From NCBI GenBank assembly GCA_019459145.1, contig JAIBEK010000014.1, positions 62,001 to 126,000 of the forward strand: DNA of 64,000 bases. The letters run 5' to 3'. How positions within the stretch are numbered: the first letter of the stretch is position 1; the number at the start of each line of letters is the position of its first letter. Shown here in pieces: positions 28,640-36,129 of the stretch. Source of the DNA: Arenimonas sp. GTDB taxonomy: Bacteria > Pseudomonadota > Alphaproteobacteria > Rhizobiales > Rhizobiaceae. The position numbers and the translations under genes were made by a program. The notes under the pieces are model-generated. The model saw only the letters and a list, made by a program, of their open reading frames with translations, was not told the origin of the DNA and did no database searches.

Positions 28640-30532
28640 CTAGCTTGTGGGCATGCCCGCAGGTCTAAGATGGCGCCGTAGCGCGGCGATGCGGAAGATC
28701 GCATTGGCCGCGCCATAGCCCTGATAGCCGCGCCGCTCGACGATCTCGAAGAAGAAGCCCTCTCCATAGGTCGGGGAATAGAGCTGGAAATACTCCCCCT
28801 GCTCGTCCCTGTCGTAGAGAATATTGTGCCGCTTCAGCCGCTCGACCAGATCCGGGTCGATGCCGAAGCGGACCTCCACGTCATCGTAGTAGTTCGGCGA
28901 AATCGCCAGCGTCGAAAAACCGTTGCGTCGCAGAGCCTGCGCCGTGGCGAAAATGTCATCCGTCTGGAAGGCGATGTGCTGGATGCCCGAACCGAAGTTT
29001 TCGGCAATGAAGTGCCCGGCCAGCGTCTTGCGGTTTTCCGCGCCGTTCAGCGTGATGCGAAGGCTGCCGCTGTCGTTCTCGACGACCTGGCTGCGCACGA
29101 CGCCAGCCGGATCGATGATGTCGACCATCGGCGTCTTCCTTGTCTTGAGCTGGGAGGTGTAGAACAAGAGCCAGGTCAGCATCTCGTCATATTTGACCGT
29201 CTGGGCCACGTGGTCGAACCGCGTCAGGCCGACGCCTGCGGCGTCGCCGTCCGCGACCGGCAGCGGCTTGAAATCGATTTCCCAGATGCGACCGAGATCG
29301 CCGCTGCGGTCAAGAAAATACAAGAGCCCCCCGCCGACGCCGCGGATGGCGGGAATGACCACCTCGCCCGGGCCGACCGGTTGCTCGAAGGCTTCGGCGC
29401 CGAGCGCCACGGCGCGATCAAACGCCGCCTTGGCGTCATCGACCATCAGTGCGATCGCGTAGGCATTGGCGCCATGCACCAGGTAGGAGGCGCTGGCGAA
29501 CCCCTTTTCGTCCCGGTTGAGAAGGAGGTTCACCCCGCCCTGCCTGAACAGCGTGACGGCCTTGGACCTGTGTTCAGCCACCGCCCGAAAGCCGAGCGTT
29601 TCAAGCAGGCTTTCCAGTTGCGCGCCGTCGCTGTCGCTGACGGCGAATTCGACGAAGGCGATCTCCGCCACCTCGGCACGATCGGGCATGTCGGGAACGC
29701 TCATGACGATGTCCGGATCCGCCCGTTTGACCTGGTCCATCAGATAGATCAGCGAGCGATGTCCGTCCGCCGAGATCGCGCTAGGCGAACCGCCACGGAA
29801 CTGGTCGTTGAAGATTTCAAGGGACAGGTAGCCGTCATAGCCGGTCGCCGCCACGGCGCGCATGAATTCGGTGACGGCCAAGTCGCCCTCGCCGGGCATG
29901 TTGCGGAAATGGCGCGACCAGTAGAGCAGATCCATGTCGATCAGCGGCGCATCGGCCAATTGCACGATGAAGATACGGTCGCCCGGGATGGAGCGGATCG
30001 AATTGACGTCGATCTTGCGCGCCAGCGTGTGGAAACTGTCGAGGATGAGGCCGATGCTCGGGTGATCGGCGCGGCGGACGATTTCCCAGGCATCGCGATG
30101 GTCGTGAATCTGACGGCCCCAGGCGAGCGCCTCGTAGCCCACCCGCAGGTTTCGCGAGGCTGCCCGCTCGCCCAGTTCGCGAAAATCGGCCGCCGCCCGG
30201 TCAATGCCGCCGAGAGAGACCGGGGAGGCGTTGGAACAGATCAGCATGAGATCGGTCCCCAGTTCCGCCATCAGGTCGAACTTGCGTTCCGCACGGTCGA
30301 AATTGCGGCTTCGGAAGGGTTCGGGCATGCCCTCGAAATCACGGAAAGGCTGAAACAGCGTGACCTCGAGCCCGTGGTCGCGCACCATGCGGCCGACCTC
30401 GGCCGGGGAGCGGTCGAAGGCCAGGAAGTCGTTCTCGAATATCTCGATTCCGTCGAAGCCCGCACGGGCGATCGCCGCCAGCTTCTCCTCGAAGTCGCCA
30501 CTGATCGAGACGGTCGCGATCGACGTTTTCAT
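28640..30532 (-). CDS. qsuB: 3-dehydroshikimate dehydratase fused to an HPPD-like domain
   Basis: This is a 630-residue two-part protein. Residues 1-270 are a sugar-isomerase-type TIM barrel that turns 3-dehydroshikimate into protocatechuate; expected metal ligands are E134 (GYEALAWG), D165 (LILDSFH), Q191 (VQLADAP) and E239 (LSLEIFN). Residues about 290-615 are two VOC modules like 4-hydroxyphenylpyruvate dioxygenase, and keep its iron triad H441 (FDHVAQ), H519 (GIQHIAF) and E596 (FFFEIVER). It resembles QsuB of Corynebacterium and QuiC1 of Pseudomonas putida in layout and length. The start at 30532 (MKTSIATVSI) is the family start. It is the last gene of the TRAP-aroQ operon and feeds protocatechuate to the pca route. 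Confidence 0.92.
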   Translation of the reverse strand: MKTSIATVSISGDFEEKLAAIARAGFDGIEIFENDFLAFDRSPAEVGRMVRDHGLEVTLFQPFRDFEGMPEPFRSRNFDRAERKFDLMAELGTDLMLICSNASPVSLGGIDRAAADFRELGERAASRNLRVGYEALAWGRQIHDHRDAWEIVRRADHPSIGLILDSFHTLARKIDVNSIRSIPGDRIFIVQLADAPLIDMDLLYWSRHFRNMPGEGDLAVTEFMRAVAATGYDGYLSLEIFNDQFRGGSPSAISADGHRSLIYLMDQVKRADPDIVMSVPDMPDRAEVAEIAFVEFAVSDSDGAQLESLLETLGFRAVAEHRSKAVTLFRQGGVNLLLNRDEKGFASASYLVHGANAYAIALMVDDAKAAFDRAVALGAEAFEQPVGPGEVVIPAIRGVGGGLLYFLDRSGDLGRIWEIDFKPLPVADGDAAGVGLTRFDHVAQTVKYDEMLTWLLFYTSQLKTRKTPMVDIIDPAGVVRSQVVENDSGSLRITLNGAENRKTLAGHFIAENFGSGIQHIAFQTDDIFATAQALRRNGFSTLAISPNYYDDVEVRFGIDPDLVERLKRHNILYDRDEQGEYFQLYSPTYGEGFFFEIVERRGYQGYGAANAIFRIAALRRHLRPAGMPTS

Positions 30533-30608
30533 GTCCGTACTCCTGCACATTTCGAGGAAGACGAGCGGGCTTGAGGGCTTGGCATCGGGTGACGCCGAGG
30601 AAGACCCG

Positions 30609-31058
30609 TTACCGCTTGCCCTCCGCAATCAGCAGTTCAAGCGCCTTGACCGCCAGGGGATAGCCCTTGGCCCCGAGACCCGCCATCACCGTCGTCGCGG
30701 TCATGGAGACATAGGAGCGGTGATAGATGGATTCCCGGCGATGCACGTTGCTGATGTGGAACTCGATTATCGGTCCCTTGAACATCTTCAGGGCGTCGAG
30801 CAGAGCGAGCGAGGTGAAGGTGAAGGCGGCCGGGTTGATGATGATACCGGCACCCTCGTCGATCGCCTCGTGCACGAGATCGATCAGCTTTTCCTCGCTG
30901 TTGGTCTGATGAAACGCGACGGGGCGTTCCCCCGCCGCCTGCCTGCACCAGGCCTCCACATCGGCCAGCGTGTCGTGCCCGTAGATCTCCGGCTCACGGC
31001 GTCCGAGCCGGTTGAGGTTTGGTCCGTTCAGAATGTAGATCGGCTTCAACTCGTTCAT
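30609..31058 (-). CDS. aroQ: Type II 3-dehydroquinate dehydratase
   Basis: This 149-residue enzyme interconverts 3-dehydroquinate and 3-dehydroshikimate. Type II landmarks are YILNGPNLNRLGRREPEIYG (with the catalytic Tyr), FHQTNSEEKLIDLVHEA, IIINPAAFTFTSLALLDAL and FHISNVHRRESIYHRSYVS. In this operon it most likely works in the catabolic direction between the quinate dehydrogenase and the dehydroshikimate dehydratase, as QsuC does in Corynebacterium. It starts 13 bp after dctM. Confidence 0.95.
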   Translation of the reverse strand: MNELKPIYILNGPNLNRLGRREPEIYGHDTLADVEAWCRQAAGERPVAFHQTNSEEKLIDLVHEAIDEGAGIIINPAAFTFTSLALLDALKMFKGPIIEFHISNVHRRESIYHRSYVSMTATTVMAGLGAKGYPLAVKALELLIAEGKR

Positions 31059-31071
31059 CTTGGAGCTCCAA

Positions 31072-32373
31072 TCAACCCTGGTAGCCCATGAGCCGGGGCA
31101 GCCACAGCACGGTGTCGGGAAGGAAGGTGATCACGCCGAGGCAGAAAACCATCCAGAAAATGAAGGGGGCAGCGTCGCGAATGATGTCGCGCACCGGGGC
31201 GCCCGAGATCTTGGCGACGATGAAGAGCAGCAGCCCATAGGGCGGCGTCACCAATCCCAGCATGATGTTGACCACGACGACGACGCCGAAGTGTACCAGG
31301 TCGATGCCGAGCGCCTGGGCCGTCGGAATGAAGACCGGTACGATGATCAGCAGGATGGCTGTCCCCTCTAGGACGCATCCGAGCAGCAGCAGCACGATGT
31401 TCACGAAGATCAGGAAGGTGGTGGGCGACATGTCCCAGCCGGTCAGCACCACCCTCAGGCTTTCCGGGATGTTCTCGACCGTGACGACATAGTTGAACAC
31501 CAGTGCGCCGGCGATCAGCATGCCGATCGAAACCGACGTCTTGGCGCTGACGAAGAGGGCCCTGTAGAAGGCGGCAAAACTGATGCTGCGGTAGACGAAT
31601 GCGGAGATGATCAGGGCGTAGGCGGCAGCAAGGGCTGCGGCCTCCGTCGGCGTGGTGATGCCGGAATAGATGCAGCCGAGCAGCAGGACCGGCATCAGGA
31701 GTGCCGGCAGCGCGCGCCAGGTGATGCCGGGAATGTCGCGCAGGGGCACCGGCTCCTCGACGGGGAAATTCCTCCGCCGCGCGGTGATGGCGATCTGCAT
31801 CATCTGCAAGGCGGCCATCAACAGCCCCGGCACGATGCCGGCAAGGAACAGGTAACCGATCGACGCATCGGAAACGAGCGCATAGATCACCATCGGAATG
31901 GAGGGGGGGATGATCGGGCCGATGACCGCCGTGACGGCGGTTAGCGCCGCCGCGAAGCTCGGTGTATAGCGTCCGCCGTTGGTCATCAGCTTCTGCATCA
32001 TGCCACCGGTGCCCGCTGCATCGGCGATCGCCGAACCGGACATTCCGGCAAAGATGATGCTCTGCACGACGTTGACCTGAGCCAGTCCACCGCGGAAGCG
32101 GCCGACGAGGACGTTGCAGAACGACAGCAGGCGTTCCGTCATCGACCCGATGTTCATGAACTCCGCCGCAAGGACGAAGAGCGGAACGGCCAGGATGACA
32201 TAGTTGGAATACATGCCGTTGAGGAATTGCTCGGCGGCAATGCCCATGTCGGCGCCGGAGACCATCAGATAGAAGATCGAGCCGGCGATCATCGACAGCC
32301 CGATGGGCAGGCCGAGAAAGGCGAGAACGGTGATCGCGACGATCGAGAGGGAAAAGGGGCTGGCCAGGTTCAT
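31072..32373 (-). CDS. dctM: TRAP transporter large permease (probable quinate/shikimate uptake)
   Basis: This 433-residue DctM subunit has about twelve membrane helices. Family motifs include AGMSGSAIADAAGTGGMMQKLM, IGPIIPPSIPMVIYAL, IAGALVFNYVVTVENIPESL and GLVTPPYGLLLFIVAKISG. Its start overlaps the dctQ stop by 4 bp (ATGA). The genes that follow are aroQ and qsuB, and the gene upstream of the operon is a quinate/shikimate dehydrogenase, which makes quinate or shikimate the best guess for the substrate. I know of no sequence signature that proves it. Confidence 0.88.
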   Translation of the reverse strand: MNLASPFSLSIVAITVLAFLGLPIGLSMIAGSIFYLMVSGADMGIAAEQFLNGMYSNYVILAVPLFVLAAEFMNIGSMTERLLSFCNVLVGRFRGGLAQVNVVQSIIFAGMSGSAIADAAGTGGMMQKLMTNGGRYTPSFAAALTAVTAVIGPIIPPSIPMVIYALVSDASIGYLFLAGIVPGLLMAALQMMQIAITARRRNFPVEEPVPLRDIPGITWRALPALLMPVLLLGCIYSGITTPTEAAALAAAYALIISAFVYRSISFAAFYRALFVSAKTSVSIGMLIAGALVFNYVVTVENIPESLRVVLTGWDMSPTTFLIFVNIVLLLLGCVLEGTAILLIIVPVFIPTAQALGIDLVHFGVVVVVNIMLGLVTPPYGLLLFIVAKISGAPVRDIIRDAAPFIFWMVFCLGVITFLPDTVLWLPRLMGYQG

Positions 32374-32888
32374 ACGCCGGAACTCGCTTTGGTCGGGTCG
32401 AAGCTATCCGGCGCCTTGCCGCGAATGGCCTGTACGCAAAGCCAGACATAGCGAACAATCATGGCCACGGCGAAAACGACATAGATGGAAAAGAGATAGT
32501 CGAAGCGGATCTTAAGATAGGCGGTGCTCTCGACCTTCATGAAGGTCACGTAGTCGACGACCGCAGGCAGAGACCAGCCGAAAAGGAAGACGAGCGAGAC
32601 GGCCGAGATCACCTGCATCAGCCGGCGTGGCCCGTCACCCGCGGCACCCCAGAACAGGTCGAAGCGGATTTCGTCGATCTCGCGGATGACAAAGGCGGAG
32701 CCGAAAAGCACCATCCAGATCCAGAGCGCGACGCTCGCCTCGTGGGTCCAGCCGATCGCCACGTTCAGCACGTAACGGAACGCGATCTGCATGAGGAAGA
32801 CCACGAACATGCCCAGCAGCATCAGGGCGATGAGGTTCTCGGCGCGGTTTCTCAGCCACTCGCCGACCATGGGGAGTCTCGATTTCAT
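32370..32888 (-). CDS. dctQ: TRAP transporter small permease
   Basis: This 172-residue DctQ subunit has four membrane helices, for example NLIALMLLGMFVVFLMQIAF and VISAVSLVFLFGWSLPAVVD. The segment WIWMVLFGSAFVIREIDEIRFD is typical. It lies between dctP and dctM, with a strong hairpin in the 68-bp gap to dctP. An upstream Met at 32898 in another frame is not used. Confidence 0.86.
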   Translation of the reverse strand: MKSRLPMVGEWLRNRAENLIALMLLGMFVVFLMQIAFRYVLNVAIGWTHEASVALWIWMVLFGSAFVIREIDEIRFDLFWGAAGDGPRRLMQVISAVSLVFLFGWSLPAVVDYVTFMKVESTAYLKIRFDYLFSIYVVFAVAMIVRYVWLCVQAIRGKAPDSFDPTKASSGV

Positions 32889-32913
32889 CCGGGGTCACTT
32901 TCCTGTTGCGTCA

Positions 32914-32938
32914 GACGAGCCGGCATGGCCGGCTCGTC
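32914..32938 (-). promoter_or_regulatory. Perfect 11-bp hairpin between dctP and dctQ
   Basis: GACGAGCCGGC (32914-32924) and its exact complement (32928-32938) enclose a 3-nt loop, 18 bp after the dctP stop. The compact, GC-rich stem is the strongest of the four binding-protein-linked hairpins in the window. mRNA protection or partial termination is inferred. Confidence 0.6.
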
Positions 32939-32956
32939 GCATCCGGTGACGACGGA

Positions 32957-33955
32957 TCAGAGGGCAGCCACCTTTTCGAGGATGCCTTCCGGCCAGCTCT
33001 TTGCAAGGTCGGAACCGAGGTATTTTTCCTGGGCGAATTTGCGGAAGGCATCGAGATCGGGTTCGTAGACCTTGAGGCCGGCGGCCTTGAACTCTTCGAC
33101 GAGCTTCGCCTCCTGGGCGAGATGCTGCTCTTCGCTCCACTGCATCGCCTTGTCGGCAGCAGCCTGGATCTGCGCCTGCTGCTCGGCCGAGAGGCCCTTC
33201 CAGACGTCCGCGGAGATCGTCAGGAGGTCATAGCCGATCAGATGCGACGTCAGGACGATCTGCGACATGACCTCGTAGAACTTCATGTTCTTGACGTTCG
33301 GCAGCGGGTTGTCCTGACCGTCGATGGCGCCGGTCTGCAGGCCCGTGTAGACCTCCGCATAGGCCATCGGTATCGGGTTAGTGCCGATCGCCTCGCCAAG
33401 GAACTGCCAGGCATCGCCGCCGGGCATGCGCAGCTTGACGCCTGCCAGATCGGCCGGCGTGGTGATCTTCTTGTCGGACTTCAGGCCGACCTGACGCGCA
33501 CCGAAATAGGTCGGGCCGAGAATGTGGACGCCCGCCTTCTCCTCCGCCATCTTCTTGAATTCGGCACCAACGTCGCTGGCAAAGAAGGTACGGACATGCG
33601 CCGCGTCACGGAACAGATAGGCCGAGGTCAGCACCGACCATTCCGGCACCTGCTTGGAAATGTCCTGAGGGGCGATGTTGCCCATCTGCAGGTTGCCGCG
33701 CTGAAGTGCGACGAGTTCGGTTCCCTGCTTGAAAAGCGTGCCGCCATAGAAGGGCTCGACCTTGAACTTATCCTTGAGTTCGTCGGCGAACATTTTCACC
33801 ATGCCGGCGCGAATGTCCTGCTCGGAGAACACGGCCGAAAACTTCAGCGTGGCCGGCTCCTGCGCGAAGGCCGGCATCGACAGCGCCATGCCGGTCGCCG
33901 CGGCGACAGCAAAGGTCGCGCCAAGCAAATGGCGCCGTGTGAGTCTGGTTGTCAT
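32957..33955 (-). CDS. dctP: TRAP transporter, periplasmic binding protein (probable quinate/shikimate)
   Basis: This 332-residue DctP protein has a twin-arginine-like start (MTTRLTRRHLLGATFAVAAA) followed by a hydrophobic stretch and a cleavage site near AFAQEP. The conserved TRAP segment AGVKLRMPGGDAWQFLGEAIGTNP contains the ligand-binding Arg, and YTGLQTGAIDGQDNPLPNVK follows. The start at 33955 has GAGGAGGAAGAA ahead of it. The upstream region contains a TetR-type operator next to a TTGACA hexamer, so the operon dctPQM-aroQ-qsuB is probably repressed by the nearby TetR protein. Confidence 0.88.
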   Translation of the reverse strand: MTTRLTRRHLLGATFAVAAATGMALSMPAFAQEPATLKFSAVFSEQDIRAGMVKMFADELKDKFKVEPFYGGTLFKQGTELVALQRGNLQMGNIAPQDISKQVPEWSVLTSAYLFRDAAHVRTFFASDVGAEFKKMAEEKAGVHILGPTYFGARQVGLKSDKKITTPADLAGVKLRMPGGDAWQFLGEAIGTNPIPMAYAEVYTGLQTGAIDGQDNPLPNVKNMKFYEVMSQIVLTSHLIGYDLLTISADVWKGLSAEQQAQIQAAADKAMQWSEEQHLAQEAKLVEEFKAAGLKVYEPDLDAFRKFAQEKYLGSDLAKSWPEGILEKVAAL

Positions 33956-34266
33956 TTCTTCCTCCTCAACGTCCCTTCCGCCTCCACGGATGCGGGACTT
34001 CTCCCCTTGGGATCGGTCGTCTGACCGTCCCGACAAGTTTTGTACGAAATAGTTCGTTTATGTCAATAGGCCCAAGAGAGCTTGACGTCGGTCAAGGCCG
34101 GGTTTACCTGCGGCGCGAACCGCGCTTGCACTATCCCTTGGCCCCCGGACTTCATCAAATGCAAATTTGTCCGGCCGGAAGCGTGCCTTGCCCGACACCT
34201 CGGGATAGCCCCCCGACCGGATGATCGGCAAAGCAACGACCATGAAGACGCGAATCCCCGACCGTG
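33956..34266. other. 311-bp gap between dctP and aroE-type gene
   Basis: This intergenic stretch holds the promoter and operator of the dctP operon (34044-34066). I see no gene, ribosome site or convincing terminator in the rest of it (34067-34266), although it must contain the 3' end of the aroE-type transcript. Confidence 0.6.
34044..34066 (-). promoter_or_regulatory. TetR-type operator and -35 box of the dctP operon
   Basis: ACGAAATAGTTCGT (34044-34057) is a 14-bp palindrome with one mismatched pair. On the minus strand a TTGACA hexamer (34061-34066) stands directly upstream of it. The same arrangement recurs at 35275-35293, next to the TetR gene, which argues that both are sites of that regulator. 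Confidence 0.7.
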
Positions 34267-35154
34267 TCAGGCGCGCCGCTCGAGCGGCTCCGGCGGGCTT
34301 CCGGTCAAGATGCGGAAGTGCGCCCGCATGCGTTCGGCATTCGCCTCCTGTCCGGTGAAAAGCGCAAAAGCGCCGACCGCCTGAAACACCGCCATGCCAC
34401 CGCCATCGGCCACGCTGCAGCCGAGGCGTCGCGCCTCGGCCAACAACGCGGTCTCCAGCGGGAAGTAGACGATCTCCGCCACCCAGATACGGGGGGTCAG
34501 AAGCTCGGCGGGCAAGGGCAGGCCGGGATGCTTGTCCATGCCGGTCGGGGTCGCGTGAACCAGCCCGCTCGCCGCGGCCATGGCCTGCCTGAGGTCCGAT
34601 CCGGCGCTGACCACGGCATTGGGAAAGTGACCCGCCATGGCGGCGGCCAGTTGACGCGCGCGCGCGGCGTCGACGTCGAAGATCGTCAGGGCGCCCGCGC
34701 CGAGCTGCAGGACGGCAAATGCGGTGGCCGCTCCGGCGCCGCCGGCGCCGAGCTGCACGATATTCGTCAGGTCGGCCTGCGGGAGCTGAAGGAGAAGCCC
34801 TTGCGCGAACCCCCACCAGTCGGTGTTATGGCCGATGCGCCGACCATCGCGAAACACGACCGTATTCACCGCGCCGAGCCTTGCCGCATCGTCGGACAGT
34901 TCGTCCAGCAGGCCGATGACCTGCTGCTTGCAGGGGAAAGTGATGTTCAGGCCGCAAAAGCCGCGTTCTTCGGCCTGCCTGACGATCTGCGGCAAGAGTT
35001 CCGCACCGCTGCCGCCAAGGTCGAGGTCGAGCAGTTCGTAGCGATAGGCAAGGCCCTGTGCCGCGCCCTCGGCCATATGCATGGCGGGGGTGAGCGAGCG
35101 CTGAATTCCGGAACCGATGAGGCCCGCCCGTATTGTTCCGTCCAATCTGGTCAT
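34267..35154 (-). CDS. qsuD: Quinate/shikimate dehydrogenase (AroE family, NAD type)
   Basis: This 295-residue AroE-family enzyme has the substrate-site residues S20/T22 (QRSLTPAMH), catalytic K76 (ITFPCKQQ) and D112 (GHNTDWWG). The dinucleotide fold is QLGAGGAGAATAFAV, and the end of the second beta strand reads TIFDVDAARAR. Asp160 there, instead of the NRT-type basic patch of NADP enzymes, predicts NAD preference. This is as in catabolic quinate/shikimate dehydrogenase QsuD, to which the whole sequence is strikingly similar by eye. The role is thus catabolic, not aromatic amino acid synthesis. The start at 35154 (MTRLDGTIRAGLIG) follows AGGCGAGGACA. Confidence 0.87.
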   Translation of the reverse strand: MTRLDGTIRAGLIGSGIQRSLTPAMHMAEGAAQGLAYRYELLDLDLGGSGAELLPQIVRQAEERGFCGLNITFPCKQQVIGLLDELSDDAARLGAVNTVVFRDGRRIGHNTDWWGFAQGLLLQLPQADLTNIVQLGAGGAGAATAFAVLQLGAGALTIFDVDAARARQLAAAMAGHFPNAVVSAGSDLRQAMAAASGLVHATPTGMDKHPGLPLPAELLTPRIWVAEIVYFPLETALLAEARRLGCSVADGGGMAVFQAVGAFALFTGQEANAERMRAHFRILTGSPPEPLERRA

Positions 35155-35274
35155 TGTCCTCGCCTGACGATGCAATCGGCGCTTCGCCGCTCACCTCGTC
35201 CTCCCGCATCCTTTGTCAGGCGGCCCATCCGACCGGCTGCCAATTCGCTCGTTCCTCATTCACGGAATTATTGT

Positions 35275-35293
35275 ACGAACTAGTTCGTGTCAA
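35275..35293. promoter_or_regulatory. Perfect TetR-type operator between qsuD and the TetR gene
   Basis: ACGAACTAGTTCGT (35275-35288) is a perfect 14-bp palindrome. On the minus strand TTGACA (35288-35293) overlaps its edge, with an AT-rich AATAAT about 15-17 bp downstream, so the operator would lie between -35 and -10 of the qsuD promoter. The site also lies upstream of the divergent TetR gene, which suggests autoregulation. Confidence 0.75.
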
Positions 35294-35410
35294 TTGTCAC
35301 CCGGTTGAATAGCCGCGACAAGGTGACTAAGAAACGAAGGGAGACAGAGCCGAAACGGCGAGTGTTCACCAGCGAATCGAGGGTTCTCTGGTGGACATGG
35401 GGGGAGTGGA

Positions 35411-36073
35411 ATGACCATGGCCGGAAACGCCAGAGACATACGCAAGAACGATCCGGAAAAGACCAGGGAGAACATCCTCGAGGTCGCGACGACGGAGTTT
35501 GCCGAATTCGGCCTCTCGGGCGGGCGGGTCGATGCGATCGCGGAAAAGACCCGCACCTCCAAGCGGATGATCTATTATTATTATGGCAGCAAGGAAGGTC
35601 TCTATCTTGCCGTGCTCGAAAGGGCCTACCGAAAGATCCGCGCCCTGGAATCCGATCTCGCGCTGGCCGACATGCCGGCGGAAGCGGCCTTGCGCCAGCT
35701 CATTTCCTCCACCTTCGACCACGATGAACGCAATCCGGATTTCGTCCGGCTGGTCAGCATCGAGAACATCCATCATGCCATGCACATGCGGCGCTCGACG
35801 GAGATCGGCGAACTCAACATATCGGTCATCCGCACCATCCAGGAAATCCTCGACCGCGGCAGGCGGGAAGGCGCTTTCAAGCGCAATGTCGATGCGATCG
35901 ACCTACACATGCTGATCAGCGCCTTCTGTTTTTTCAGGGTCTCGAACCGATACACGTTCGGCACGATCTTCCATCGCGACCTGTCCGAGCCGGTGCTTTA
36001 TGCGCGACACAAACAGATGATTTCGGATGCCGTGATCGCCTATCTCGCAGTGCCGGAATCGGTTGCCGCGTGA
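35411..36073 (+). CDS. TetR-family regulator of the quinate/shikimate genes
   Basis: This 220-residue TetR/AcrR protein has an N-terminal helix-turn-helix (ILEVATTEFAEFGLSGGRVD, then AEKTRTSKRMIYYYYGSKEG, about 20-65). The C-terminal ligand domain has FVRLVSIENIHHAMHMRRS and LISAFCFFRVSNRYTFG. It resembles TetR proteins with a C-terminal TetR_C_33/CadC-like domain that often control aromatic acid pathways. It is divergent from qsuD, with a perfect palindrome in the gap and a near copy before the dctP operon. The inducer is probably a pathway intermediate. The start is ATG 35411 after GGGGGAGTGGA. Confidence 0.88.
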   Translation: MTMAGNARDIRKNDPEKTRENILEVATTEFAEFGLSGGRVDAIAEKTRTSKRMIYYYYGSKEGLYLAVLERAYRKIRALESDLALADMPAEAALRQLISSTFDHDERNPDFVRLVSIENIHHAMHMRRSTEIGELNISVIRTIQEILDRGRREGAFKRNVDAIDLHMLISAFCFFRVSNRYTFGTIFHRDLSEPVLYARHKQMISDAVIAYLAVPESVAA

Positions 36074-36129
36074 CGCGACGAGCCGGAGCATACTGAGTTC
36101 GGGAACGCGGGAAGCGCTGAGAGACGGTT

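Noticed and set aside
34044-35288. Repeated ACGAA-type palindromes as recombination or attachment sites
   Set aside because: They are short, promoter-linked and next to a TetR gene; no integrase, IS or tRNA gene is near.
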